The notes under the pieces were generated by a model. The model was not told the DNA's origin. It searched no databases and saw nothing but the letters and a program-made list of their open reading frames with translations. A stretch of DNA of 64,000 bases, from positions 62,001-126,000 of the forward strand of contig AOLX01000005.1 of assembly GCA_000336895.1 (NCBI GenBank). The letters run 5' to 3'. This document shows positions 54,152-63,435 of the stretch, piece by piece (position 1 is the first letter of the stretch; each line of letters begins with the position of its first letter). The DNA comes from Haloarcula argentinensis DSM 12282. GTDB taxonomy: Archaea > Halobacteriota > Halobacteria > Halobacteriales > Haloarculaceae. The position numbers and the translations under genes are program-made.

Positions 54152-55912
54152 ATGGCAGACAGTGACGAGCAGACCGGCGAAATGTCGGACGGGCTTCAGG
54201 TCGAGTTGTTCCACCCGGAGTCCGACCGCGAGCCAGGTGATACGAACATCCAGGCGGCCGGCTTCGACATCCATCCAGTAGTATTCCCGGTGGCGCTAGT
54301 GATAATTGCGCTGTTCATCGCGGTGACGATACTGCTGGGAGACACTGCAGCCTCGGCGTACACGTGGCTGTTCAACACTATCGGAGACACCTTCGGCTGG
54401 TTCTACCTGCTGGCGGTGAACGTGTTCATCATCACACTGCTGTACTTCGCGTTCAGCAAGTACGGCAATATCAGAATCGGCGGCGTCGAGGCCGAAAAGG
54501 AGTTCAGCGACTTCTCCTGGATGGCGATGTTGTTCAGCGCCGGGATGGGCATCGGCCTCATGTTCTTCAGCGTCTCGGAACCGCTGTACTACTTCCAGAA
54601 CCCCCCGAGCTTCTTCGGGGCCGAAGCCGGAACCGGCGCGGCGGCGTCCGCCGCGATGGCACAGACGTTCTTCCACTGGGGCTTTCACCCGTGGGCGGTG
54701 TACGGCCTGGTGGGACTCGGCCTCGCGTTCTTCTCGTTCAACCGGGGGCTCCCGCTCACCTTCCGGTCGATATTCTGGCCCCTGCTGGGCGAGCGGATTT
54801 ACGGCTGGCCGGGCCACATCATCGACCTCGTGACGGTGTTTGCGACGCTGTTCGGGCTGTCGACCTCGCTGGGACTCGGTGTCGCACAGGTCAACACGGG
54901 ACTCTCCTACGTGGGCGGTGACATGCTTGGTGCGGTAAGTATCCCGACAGGGACCTGGCCGCAGGTCGCCCTCATCGCGGGGATCACGCTCATCGCGACC
55001 CTCTCGGTCGCGGCGGGGCTTGACGGCGGAGTCAAGCGGCTGAGTACGCTGAACCTCTACCTGATGTTCGCACTGCTCGGGTTCCTCGTCATCGTGGGCC
55101 CGACGGTGTACATCTTCGGGACGTGGACCGAGGGGCTCGGCGCGTACTTCGGGAACATCCTCGCGCTCGGGTTCTTCACCGGGACGCTCAACGAAGCGGC
55201 GAACGGGACCCCCACCGCATGGACAGTGTTCTACTGGGGCTGGTGGATTGCGTGGTCGCCGTTCGTCGGGATGTTCATCGCGCGCATTTCGAAGGGCCGG
55301 TCCGTCCGGGAGTTCGTCCTGGGTGTCCTGTTCCTTCCGTCGATGTTCTCGACGCTCTGGTTGTCAGTGTTCGGCGGCAGCGCGATGTTCAACTCTCTGG
55401 CGGGCAACGGGCAGGCACTGGCGACGTACAACGAGGTCGGTCAGACCGTCGCGATGTTCGCCCTGCTGGAGCAGTTCCCGCTTGGCGTGGTGAGTGGACT
55501 GCTGGCAACGCTTCTGGTCATCACGTTCTTCGTCACGTCGTCCGACTCCGGATCACTGGTCATTGACCACCTGACCTCAGGCGGAAAACACGACGTTCCA
55601 CGAACGCAGCGGATCTTCTGGGCCCTCACTGAGGGGCTTGTCGCGTCGATCTTGCTCATCGGTGGTGGGCTGACGGCGCTCCAGACAGCTGCAATCACCA
55701 CAGGGCTCCCGTTCGCGCTCATTCTGTGTCTGATGTGTTACACGGTGTATCTGGGGCTTGACAACGAGTACCAGATACTCGAATCCGAAGAGTTCGCAGA
55801 GACAATTCAGGACCTCTCTGAACGGGACGACGTGGACGTCGTAACCTCTGGCGACGAGATGGTAACGGATATCTCCGACCCGGGAGACGACACGGCGACA
55901 GGCACCGACTGA
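54152..55912 (+). CDS. BCCT-family transporter (canonical copy 2), betaine-type
   Basis: A 586-aa protein with 12 hydrophobic helices. Conserved blocks are intact: AGMGIGLMFFSVSEPLYYFQ, FFHWGFHPWAVYGLVGL, then NRGLPLTFRS, and the signature AWTVFYWGWWIAWSPFVG. The Trp-rich aromatic box expected for trimethylammonium binding is present. A glycine betaine, choline or related substrate is likely, imported with Na+ or H+. Placed after the demethylation enzymes, it could feed them. N- and C-terminal cytoplasmic tails are acidic. Confidence 0.92.
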   Translation: MADSDEQTGEMSDGLQVELFHPESDREPGDTNIQAAGFDIHPVVFPVALVIIALFIAVTILLGDTAASAYTWLFNTIGDTFGWFYLLAVNVFIITLLYFAFSKYGNIRIGGVEAEKEFSDFSWMAMLFSAGMGIGLMFFSVSEPLYYFQNPPSFFGAEAGTGAAASAAMAQTFFHWGFHPWAVYGLVGLGLAFFSFNRGLPLTFRSIFWPLLGERIYGWPGHIIDLVTVFATLFGLSTSLGLGVAQVNTGLSYVGGDMLGAVSIPTGTWPQVALIAGITLIATLSVAAGLDGGVKRLSTLNLYLMFALLGFLVIVGPTVYIFGTWTEGLGAYFGNILALGFFTGTLNEAANGTPTAWTVFYWGWWIAWSPFVGMFIARISKGRSVREFVLGVLFLPSMFSTLWLSVFGGSAMFNSLAGNGQALATYNEVGQTVAMFALLEQFPLGVVSGLLATLLVITFFVTSSDSGSLVIDHLTSGGKHDVPRTQRIFWALTEGLVASILLIGGGLTALQTAAITTGLPFALILCLMCYTVYLGLDNEYQILESEEFAETIQDLSERDDVDVVTSGDEMVTDISDPGDDTATGTD

Positions 55913-55985
55913 AGCGCTCTCGTTTTGGCGTTTTCCGACGCGACCGGTGGGACGCTATCGCCAATAGCGGGTGAAACCGTTCACG

Positions 55986-56603
55986 CTACCGGCCACCCAG
56001 TTCTGTTTCGACCGTCCGTTCAGAGTGTATCCAGACCCGGGCGGAGCCCCCGATTCCGAACGCGGCGATGGCAAGGCTAGACACGATACTGCCGGCGGGT
56101 GAAAGCAGTATCCATGAGACAGCGCTGAGAGATGCTCCGATGAGCAGCCCCAGCGCCGGTTGTCGGTTGCGCAAAATGCCAGTGAGGAGCGTGCCGACGA
56201 CGAGAAACCCGAAGCTTGTGAGAACCAAGACGAACGCGCTACTGATGAGAATCACAATACGGACGAACACCCCGCCAGCGACGCTGAGACGGGCCAGCGT
56301 CGTTGCCCCGTAGAGGCCGACAATAGCGACGATCACGTATCCAGCGATGCCGTAGAGGACAGCCATCGCCGGGCTGTCCAAAATCGCGTTGATAGACTCG
56401 TCGACGTAGTTCCGCCGTAGCCGGAGTACCAATGCACCGCCCATGAGCACGAGGACGAACGAGACGAGCCCGCGAATCGGCTTGGACAGTTCGGTGCCAA
56501 CGCCGGGCACGAGCTGTCCCACAACGGGGTCCCAAATGGTTGCCGCCAGTCCCGGGACGGTCGGCGCGACACTGGCAACTGCGTCACAACTCATACTCCA
56601 CAT
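55986..56603 (-). CDS. Hypothetical membrane protein
   Basis: A 205-aa protein with about five hydrophobic helices (LVSFVLVLMGGALVLRL, AVLYGIAGYVIVAIVGLYGA, IVILISSAFVLVLTSFGFLV and two more near the C-terminus). No family is recognised. The tail WIHSERTVETELGGR is polar. Three close ATG codons (56615-side, 56603, 56594) make the start uncertain. It converges with the BCCT gene and diverges from the zinc protein. Confidence 0.65.
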   Translation of the reverse strand: MWSMSCDAVASVAPTVPGLAATIWDPVVGQLVPGVGTELSKPIRGLVSFVLVLMGGALVLRLRRNYVDESINAILDSPAMAVLYGIAGYVIVAIVGLYGATTLARLSVAGGVFVRIVILISSAFVLVLTSFGFLVVGTLLTGILRNRQPALGLLIGASLSAVSWILLSPAGSIVSSLAIAAFGIGGSARVWIHSERTVETELGGR

Positions 56604-56807
56604 ACCGTGGGTCACCGTGAAAACCTATCGACCGTACACTACCGGGTCAGCGCCGGCACTGCCCGGAAATTTAAGCCGTCAGAAAACTACTATAATATTG
56701 TGTCTGGATGGCTCGCAGTTCTGCTCTCGAAGCTTGTCTGGGTCGGCAAGCGGGTCGCCGCACCACTTCGGCGGAGCGACGGGCCGAACAAATTCAGGCT
56801 GTCGAGC

Positions 56808-57131
56808 ATGGATACGGCAACGACGACGTACGACGGTGACATCGGATGGGCAAGACGGCCGCCGGCGACTGTCGAATGTCCGCGATGCGAATCGGAGATC
56901 TTCCAGCACAACGCGCGTGACAGCATCGACTGCCCGCGGTGTATCGGCGAGTACAGCCACGACGAGTTCGCCGACCTGAAGCTCCTGTATCTCACGTGCC
57001 CAGTCTGTCGAAGCCGAATGGAACACGGTCAGCGACATCCCGAGCGGTTCGACATCCCCGAGTGGGCGACCTGTACGGACTGTCGGTACCACTGGGAGTT
57101 CGAACACTCCTACGACACTGGTGCCGATTGA
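56808..57131 (+). CDS. Zinc-ribbon protein with four CxxC motifs
   Basis: A 107-aa protein with four Cys pairs: VECPRCESEI, IDCPRCIGEY, LTCPVCRSRM and ATCTDCRYHW. They could bind two zinc ions in a double ribbon. The centre is acidic and the end HWEFEHSYDTGAD. Such proteins often accompany translation or transcription machinery, but the family is not recognised. ATG 56808 is preferred; CTATAATATT near 56690-56698 would give a leader of about 90 nt, and an upstream non-ATG start in the same frame cannot be excluded. Confidence 0.65.
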   Translation: MDTATTTYDGDIGWARRPPATVECPRCESEIFQHNARDSIDCPRCIGEYSHDEFADLKLLYLTCPVCRSRMEHGQRHPERFDIPEWATCTDCRYHWEFEHSYDTGAD

Positions 57132-57243
57132 GACAATGGTTACACCGATCACACTGCGGCCGTTCGGCAGGCTGTGCGTTGCTTCGAAACGACTACGAAA
57201 TCAATAGCGTATCCAGTTCCAACACGCCAGTGGGATTCTGCCG

Positions 57244-57477
57244 TCAGTAATACTTCCAGTCGTCCTCACGGCTCCCCTGCACGACGCCGTCGTCCTTCTC
57301 ACTGTCCGCCTCGTCTCGCTCATCGGGCCAGCGAATGCCGTCTCCGACGAGGCTCTTGTACGCGAAGGCACCCAGACCGACAAGTATCAGCAGGAGGACG
57401 ACGGTTCCAGCGACTGCTGCCACCTGCCCGACGGACTCGAGCAGACCCGAGCCGAGCTGAACCGGAAACTGTACCAT
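57244..57477 (-). CDS. Small single-helix membrane protein
   Basis: A 77-aa protein with one hydrophobic helix (VAAVAGTVVLLLILVGLGAF) and an acidic C-terminal tail (ERDEADSEKDDGVVQ...). It begins 25 nt after the folCP stop, so it is probably co-transcribed. Function unknown; the tail would face the cytoplasm if the N-terminus is outside. Confidence 0.65.
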   Translation of the reverse strand: MVQFPVQLGSGLLESVGQVAAVAGTVVLLLILVGLGAFAYKSLVGDGIRWPDERDEADSEKDDGVVQGSREDDWKYY

Positions 57478-57502
57478 ACACGTTCTTGGGGCTGCACAGG
57501 TA

Positions 57503-59902
57503 TCACTGTTGTCGAAGGTTAGATGTCCGAACTGCCGTCGCTGAAACCGTCCTGAGTACGGCGTTGTTTTCGGAGACGTCGTGGACCCTGATGGCGTCAG
57601 CCCCACGTTCGGCGGCCAGCGCTGTCGTTGCCAGCGTCGGCGGCAGCCTGTCCGCTCCTGCGCCGCTCATATCGGCAAACATTGACTTCCGGGAGTGCCC
57701 GACCAGCACCGGACAGCCGAGCGCGTGGAACTCGTGGAGGCGGTCGACGAGTTCGAACGATTCGGCGGCGTTCTTTCCGAACCCACAGCCGGGATCAACG
57801 ATGACCTGCTCGCGGTCGATGCCGGCTTGCTCGGCGAGCAGTATCTGTTCCGTGAGGTCTCGAAGTACGTCATCGACAACATCGTCGTAGGTCACAGTTC
57901 GATCCGGGTCCACTGGCGCGGACAGACTATGCATCAGAATGACGGACGCATCGTGGTCGGCAACCACGAACCGCATCTCGGGGTCCGACAGCCCCGACAC
58001 GTCGTTGACGATATCGGCACCGGCCTCCAGCGCTGCGTTAGCGACGGCGGCCTTTCGGGTATCTACGGAGACAGTCGTGTCGAGCGAGGACACGGCCTCG
58101 ATAACGGGCACCACGCGGTCGATCTCCGTTTCGATGGACACGGGGTCAGCCCCGGGGCGCGTGCTCTCACCGCCGATGTCGACGATATCCGCCCCGGATT
58201 CGATCATCTGTTTCGCGTGATTGACCGCGAGGTCGCGGCGGTTGTACTCGCCGCCGTCGTAGAAACTGTCCGGCGTGACGTTGAGAATTCCCATCACGGC
58301 CGCTGATTCAGTGTCGAACGGCGGCGGAAACGACCTCTCAGACAGCCTTCCTTCGAGTTGTGTCGCAAGCCGACCAAGCCCCAGCCCCGCCGAAGACAGC
58401 CGCTCGATGAGCTGTCGGAGCTGTCGCTGCGTCCCCGACAGTGTCGTATCGACGAGCTTCTCCGGCATGCCAACAGTCGAACAGGTACAGGTGCCGCCGC
58501 AGTCCTCGAACTCCTGTTTGACGACGCCTGCCTGGTCGCGCCGCAACGTGACCGAAAGCACCTGCTGACGGATTTCCGGATTACTTTCGGCTCCAGCAAT
58601 TTCCCCTGTCGGCGCCCGCGTGAGGTTCTCTTTGGGAACGACCAACCGGCTCCATCGGTCCCGAGCTTCGGCAGCTGCGTAGAGCGACCCGGCTACGAGC
58701 ACGAAGTCGTCCGGGCCGGCCGCAGCTATCGCCCGTTCGGTGGCCTCGGGAACGGATTCGACCTGCTGTATCTGGGCTGCCTGGCCCGTGAACGCGCCAG
58801 CAAGCGATTCGGTGCTCGCGGCTCGGTCGCCTTCCGGGCGCGCAGTAAAGGCCGTCTCGACGGCCGGGAGCGTCGCAATCATCCGTTGGTACTCTTTGTC
58901 CTTCATCGCGGCAAAGACCACGTGGAGGTCGTCGTACTCGTAGCGCTCGATGAGTGCTGTCAGCGTCTCCATCGCACCGGGGTTGTGGGAGCCATCGAGG
59001 ACGACCATCGGGTCCGTCGACCGGATCTCGAACCGGCCCGGCAGTGTCACGGCCCGAAGCCCCTCTGATATGGTTTCGGTGTCCACGTCGGTGAGTTGTT
59101 GGGCCAGCGCCGCGGCGACGCCGGCGTTCTCCGCCTGATGCTGGCCAAGCAGCTTGAGGTTCGATTCGAGGGCCCAGTCCGGCCCAGTGAGAGAGATACG
59201 GTTCTCGATAGCTGAGCGCATGCCGTTCTCGATGGCGGTGACATCGGCGTCGTCGCCGCCCACGGTGATGGTATCGGTCGTCTCCTGAACCGCGTCGAGA
59301 GCGGCCCCGGTCGTTCCCGTCACGAGCGGAGCGTCCCGCGGCGCGACCTGTGCTTTGTCACGGGCGATCTCCTCGATCGTGTCGCCAAGCAGGTCGGTGT
59401 GTTCTAAACTGATGCTGGTGACGGCGCTTGCGACGGGATCGACCGCGCTCGTGGCGTCGTAGCGGCCGCCGATGCCCACTTCCAGCACCGCGACGTCGAC
59501 GTTCTCGACATCGAAGTGATAGAGCGCCAGGGCGGTGAGGACCTCGAAATGCGTCGGTTTGTCGTCCTCGGCAGCCAGTTGGTCGATACAGGGCGCTATC
59601 TGTTCGACGAACTCTGTCACCCGCTCTTTCGGTACCCGACCGCCGTTGACAGTAATCTGCTCCCGGAAGCCGTTCAACCCTGGCGACGTGAACAGGCCGA
59701 CATCTAGCCCGGCGGCTCTGAGCACACTCTCGGTCATCCGGGCGGTGCTTCCCTTTCCGTTCGATCCGGCGATCTGCACGCTGTCGAAACTGTCGTCCGG
59801 GTCACCGAGATGTGAGAGCATCCGCGCCGTCGTATCGGTTCCCAACTTGGGCCGACGACGCTGTAGCGACTGCAGGTAGTCCGCCGACTCGTGGTACTGC
59901 AT
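57503..59902 (-). CDS. folCP: Fused dihydrofolate synthase and dihydropteroate synthase
   Basis: A 799-aa two-enzyme protein. The N-terminal FolC part has P-loop GSNGKGSTAR (residues 46-55), the ALYHF/VEVGIGGRYDATSA region and the linker to DGSHNPGAMETL. A middle segment (about 425-540) with CGGTCTCSTVG and a helical stretch links the parts. FolP follows with MGILNVTPDSFYDGG, VDIGGESTRPGADP, VSVDTRKAAVA, IVDPGCGFGKNA and VGHSRKSMF. It condenses the pterin with p-aminobenzoate and then adds glutamate. Haloarchaea carry this fusion. ATG 59902 is supported by the TATA box 59928-59936, excluding GTG 59917. Confidence 0.93.
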   Translation of the reverse strand: MQYHESADYLQSLQRRRPKLGTDTTARMLSHLGDPDDSFDSVQIAGSNGKGSTARMTESVLRAAGLDVGLFTSPGLNGFREQITVNGGRVPKERVTEFVEQIAPCIDQLAAEDDKPTHFEVLTALALYHFDVENVDVAVLEVGIGGRYDATSAVDPVASAVTSISLEHTDLLGDTIEEIARDKAQVAPRDAPLVTGTTGAALDAVQETTDTITVGGDDADVTAIENGMRSAIENRISLTGPDWALESNLKLLGQHQAENAGVAAALAQQLTDVDTETISEGLRAVTLPGRFEIRSTDPMVVLDGSHNPGAMETLTALIERYEYDDLHVVFAAMKDKEYQRMIATLPAVETAFTARPEGDRAASTESLAGAFTGQAAQIQQVESVPEATERAIAAAGPDDFVLVAGSLYAAAEARDRWSRLVVPKENLTRAPTGEIAGAESNPEIRQQVLSVTLRRDQAGVVKQEFEDCGGTCTCSTVGMPEKLVDTTLSGTQRQLRQLIERLSSAGLGLGRLATQLEGRLSERSFPPPFDTESAAVMGILNVTPDSFYDGGEYNRRDLAVNHAKQMIESGADIVDIGGESTRPGADPVSIETEIDRVVPVIEAVSSLDTTVSVDTRKAAVANAALEAGADIVNDVSGLSDPEMRFVVADHDASVILMHSLSAPVDPDRTVTYDDVVDDVLRDLTEQILLAEQAGIDREQVIVDPGCGFGKNAAESFELVDRLHEFHALGCPVLVGHSRKSMFADMSGAGADRLPPTLATTALAAERGADAIRVHDVSENNAVLRTVSATAVRTSNLRQQ

Positions 59903-60217
59903 ACCATAATTGGTCACCGGTGGCCTGATTAATGTATCGCCAGGGCGAATCTGGCTTACTCGCGCGTTCCGCTGTAATGCTACCAGCTCAGGTGAAAACG
60001 CCTAATACTGAACCTTAGGCCGTAACCGAGTCATCTCCTACGACCCGACTTCGCGGCCGCTACCGTGTTGTCTACACTCGAGGCTGAGACCCAATCTCGT
60101 AAGCCGAGATACATGATGTGGCCTCCGGGGGATGTACCGACATCTCGAACACATCCTATCCCGGTAGTGTCAGGTTCACTAACATTATTACGACGGTGCA
60201 GGGAAGGGCTAGCCGAG
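59903..60217. promoter_or_regulatory. Divergent regulatory region of folCP and fhs
   Basis: 315 bases without a gene. The folCP TATA box is ACATTAATC (minus, 59928-59936) and the fhs TATA box CATTATTA (plus, 60183-60190), 28-35 nt upstream of ATG 60218. Confidence 0.5.
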
Positions 60218-61963
60218 ATGTCTTCACAGGATGAGCAATCCGCGGCCGAAGAGACGCAGGAGCCGATTCCTACGGACTACGATATCGCCCAATCGACCGA
60301 CATGGAGCCGATCTGGGAACTGGTCGAGCCGTGGGGACTCGGACTCGACGACCTCCAGTACTTCGGCGAATACACCGCGAAAGTCAAACAACACGCCATC
60401 GAGCGCCTCTGCGAACAGGCCGAGAACAAGGAACAGAACCTTGTTCTGGTAACCGGGATGACGCCGACGCCGAAAGGCGAGGGGAAGACAGTAACGACCG
60501 TTGGCCTCGGGCAGACGCTCAACCACGTCGGCGAGGAAGCGATGATCGCCATCCGGGAACCGTCGCTTGGCCCAGTGTTCGGCGTCAAAGGCGGCGCAGC
60601 AGGTGGGGGCCGGTCGCAGGTCCTTCCGATGGAGGACATCAACCTCCACTTCACCGGCGACCTCCACGCGCTCACCTCCGCACACAACCTCATCGCCGCG
60701 ATGCTCGATGCGAAGATCTCGCAGGGCGACGACCTTGACATCGACATCAACAACGTCTCCTGGCCGCGCGCTATCGACATGAACGACCGCGCGCTCCGAG
60801 AGACTGTCGTCGGCCTCGGCGGAAAAACTGGTGGGACGCCGCGAGAGGACAGCTTCCTCCTTACCGCCGCTTCAGAACTGATGGCCGTGCTGTGTCTGGC
60901 AAGTGACCTGGGTGACCTCAAAGAACGAGTCAGTCGCATCATCGTCGCCTACGACGAGGACGGCGACCCGGTCACGGTCGAGGATATCGAGGCCACCGGC
61001 CCAGCAACCATGCTCCTCCGGGATGCGATCAAGCCGAACGTCGTCCAGACCATCGAGGGCACGCCGGCGCTGGTCCACGGCGGCCCGTTCGCGAATATCG
61101 CCCACGGGACGAACTCACTGGTCGCCGACAAGACCGCCTTCGGCATGGGCGACTACCTCGTTACTGAGGCCGGCTTCGGTTCGGACCTCGGGGCCGAGAA
61201 GTTCATGGACGTGGTCTGCCGCAAGGGCGACATGACGCCCAACGCCGTCGTACTCGTGGCGTCGGTTCGCGCGCTCAAATACCACGGACTCGACCAGTGG
61301 CCCGTCGACTACGACGAGATCGACGATGCGGGCGTCGAAGCCGTCGAAGCCGGCTTCTCGAACCTCGACAAGCACGCGACGAACCTCCAGAAGTTCGGCG
61401 TCCCGGTCGTCGTCTCGGTCAACCGCTTCCCGGACGACACCGATGAGGAGATTCAGGCTGTACTGGACCACTGCCGTGAGGACCTCGGCGTCAGAGCGGC
61501 CGAGTCGAATGTGTTCTCCGACGGGAGCGAGGGCGGTGTCGACCTCGCGGAGAACGTCACCGAGGCAACCGAGGAGAGCGACGAGGAGGACTTCCGAATG
61601 CTGTACGACGACGATGACAGCATCAAGGAGAAGATCCACACTGTCGCGACCGAGATATACGGCGCCGACGACGTGAAATACACCGGCGGCGCGCTCGACG
61701 ACATTGAGCAGATGAACGAGCTCGATTTCGACGATTATCCGGTCGTCATGTCCAAGACGTTCCACTCACTGAGTGACGACGCGAGCAAAAAGGGTGCGCC
61801 CGAAGGCTGGGAACTCGAAATCAGTGAAGTGTACCCGTCCGCTGGCGCGGGCTTCTTGGTCGCTCTCACGGCTGACGCGCTCACGATGCCCGGCCTACCG
61901 GCCCGTCCAGCAGCGGCCGACATGGACATCGACGAAGACGGCAACATTTCGGGCCTGTTTTGA
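60218..61963 (+). CDS. fhs: Formate-tetrahydrofolate ligase
   Basis: A 581-aa ligase joining formate and THF with ATP to 10-formyl-THF, reversible in C1 catabolism. The nucleotide loop TPTPKGEGKTVTTVGLGQTL is intact. Other motifs are REPSLGPVFGVKGGAAGGG, AHNLIAAMLDAKI, GGKTGGTPRE and the acidic loop DYLVTEAGFGSDLGAEKFMD. The C-terminal PGLPARPAAADMDIDEDG is typical. In the demethylation direction it would release formate while making ATP; formate could go to the dehydrogenase at 6006. Confidence 0.95.
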   Translation: MSSQDEQSAAEETQEPIPTDYDIAQSTDMEPIWELVEPWGLGLDDLQYFGEYTAKVKQHAIERLCEQAENKEQNLVLVTGMTPTPKGEGKTVTTVGLGQTLNHVGEEAMIAIREPSLGPVFGVKGGAAGGGRSQVLPMEDINLHFTGDLHALTSAHNLIAAMLDAKISQGDDLDIDINNVSWPRAIDMNDRALRETVVGLGGKTGGTPREDSFLLTAASELMAVLCLASDLGDLKERVSRIIVAYDEDGDPVTVEDIEATGPATMLLRDAIKPNVVQTIEGTPALVHGGPFANIAHGTNSLVADKTAFGMGDYLVTEAGFGSDLGAEKFMDVVCRKGDMTPNAVVLVASVRALKYHGLDQWPVDYDEIDDAGVEAVEAGFSNLDKHATNLQKFGVPVVVSVNRFPDDTDEEIQAVLDHCREDLGVRAAESNVFSDGSEGGVDLAENVTEATEESDEEDFRMLYDDDDSIKEKIHTVATEIYGADDVKYTGGALDDIEQMNELDFDDYPVVMSKTFHSLSDDASKKGAPEGWELEISEVYPSAGAGFLVALTADALTMPGLPARPAAADMDIDEDGNISGLF

Positions 61964-62048
61964 CGGACCGGTCCTGCGTTCCAGCGTTCGCGTTTCGCCG
62001 CCTCAACTTCCGGTGGACGCCGCTCAACGTTCAACGATCGGATGCCGC

Positions 62049-62642
62049 TCACCGCTTCGCGTTCGCGACCGCCTCGTCGAGCGCCGCTTCGCCGGCCGCT
62101 TCTGCCTCGTTTGCCCGCTGTTTCAGCACTGCCACGAATGATTCGTCGTCTATCATGTCGAGATTGGCCCGGACAGTCGAGACCGACGCCTGTAGCGCCG
62201 CTGCCGTGAGCAGCACCCCGACAGTTGCGTCCGGGACGGCGACCGGCGTCCCCTTCGCAGTCACCGTACGGGCGTGCTCGACGACGTCGAGACAAACCTC
62301 GGCCGTCTCCAGTGGCACCTCAGTTGAGCGTTTCGAGGCCTCCTGAATCCGGGCGTCATCCCCGGATTCAAAAGCGGTCCCGATCGCGTCGACCGCTGCC
62401 GCGTCCTCGTCAGCGAAGGCGAGCAGCTGTTCCCGGTTATCGGCCAGAGCGTCCGCTAGTGCCGATAGCTCACCGGACTCCACACCGGACCCGTCTGTGC
62501 CGACAGTGTGGATACAGACCATCTCACAGAGCGCCGCGCCCATCGCACCGCCGACGGCCGCGACTGCACCGCCGCTCGGGGTCACCTGGCCCGACGCGAC
62601 GTCGTCGAGAAACTCGCCGATCGGCTGGGCCGCGAACGTCAT
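62049..62642 (-). CDS. fchA: Methenyl-THF cyclohydrolase of the cyclodeaminase family
   Basis: A 197-aa protein of the FTCD/cyclodeaminase fold: IGEFLDDVASGQVTPSGGAV with AAVGGAMGAALCEMVC, AFADEDAAAVDAIG and the ATVGVLLTAAALQASVSTVR helix. FchA opens 5,10-methenyl-THF to 10-formyl-THF. This second cyclohydrolase beside FolD suggests a dedicated route next to formate-THF ligase. ATG 62642 is chosen; it converges with fhs. Confidence 0.87.
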   Translation of the reverse strand: MTFAAQPIGEFLDDVASGQVTPSGGAVAAVGGAMGAALCEMVCIHTVGTDGSGVESGELSALADALADNREQLLAFADEDAAAVDAIGTAFESGDDARIQEASKRSTEVPLETAEVCLDVVEHARTVTAKGTPVAVPDATVGVLLTAAALQASVSTVRANLDMIDDESFVAVLKQRANEAEAAGEAALDEAVANAKR

Positions 62643-62794
62643 CTGTTGTCCCCAATACCGGTCGTTTCTGGTGATTGACTGCCCATACTGCACCATTCTC
62701 GGCCCACTCGCCTAATGATTTCCCTGGAGATATTCGGCCTCCGCGTGGGCTATCTCGTCACAGAGGCTATGACCTGACTGTGACAAAACGGCGT

Positions 62795-63175
62795 ATGGTG
62801 TCTCCGTACGAAATCATTCAGCCAGCGGCAGTACCGATTGAGCGGCTCAACACCTGCGATATGGAGGTCCGGAAGCTCACGGGCCCACTCGGCTGTGAGG
62901 AGATACGGGTGAATCAGGTCGTCGTCGAACCGGACTCCGTGACGACGCCGCATACACACGACGGCCAAGAAGAAGTGTTCGTCGCGACGACCGGCGGCCG
63001 GATATCTATCGAAGGCGACGTTTACGACGTCCCCGAGGGCGGAGTGGTCCGTGTGTATCCGGACACGGTTCGAACCCTGTGTAACCATACTGCTGAGACG
63101 CACGTGTGGCTCGCCTTCGTTGCGCCACCGGTGGGAACCGTCGATAACTTCGGAAATTACGTTATCGAGGAATGA
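62795..63175 (+). CDS. Cupin-domain protein
   Basis: A 126-aa single cupin. The first motif is TTPHTHDGQEEVFVATTGG (His-x-His and Glu) and the second has PEGGVVRVYPDTVRTLCNHT with a His. A metal is likely. A small-molecule sensor, an isomerase or a deaminase role is possible; the substrate is not evident. It is divergent from fchA and just before the FolE-converging spacer. Confidence 0.8.
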   Translation: MVSPYEIIQPAAVPIERLNTCDMEVRKLTGPLGCEEIRVNQVVVEPDSVTTPHTHDGQEEVFVATTGGRISIEGDVYDVPEGGVVRVYPDTVRTLCNHTAETHVWLAFVAPPVGTVDNFGNYVIEE

Positions 63176-63435
63176 GTCGGTCGGCCAGTCGCTTCCCCGT
63201 CTTCGAGGCTGCACCTCCGCTGAGGCCGTGGCCCATCGCCATCTTTTCAGAGCGATCGACGAGTACAGGCCAGGGTTCTGTGGCTAGACCGCATGCACTC
63301 ATCCTATATGATTACAAATACGTTGAGTTTTGCACCACGCACTGGTCACACAGGCACCATACGCAATCGGAGACGCAGTAGCAGGTAAATTCCTGTTATG
63401 AATACCTTCCTGAGATGCGGGTCACCTATCAGTGA
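63176..63435. other. Convergent spacer
   Basis: 260 bases between the cupin and FolE genes. No gene or obvious terminator is seen. Confidence 0.4.

Noticed and set aside
63060..63090. tRNA-like GGTTCGAACC
   Set aside because: It lies within the cupin coding frame, and no cloverleaf arms surround it.
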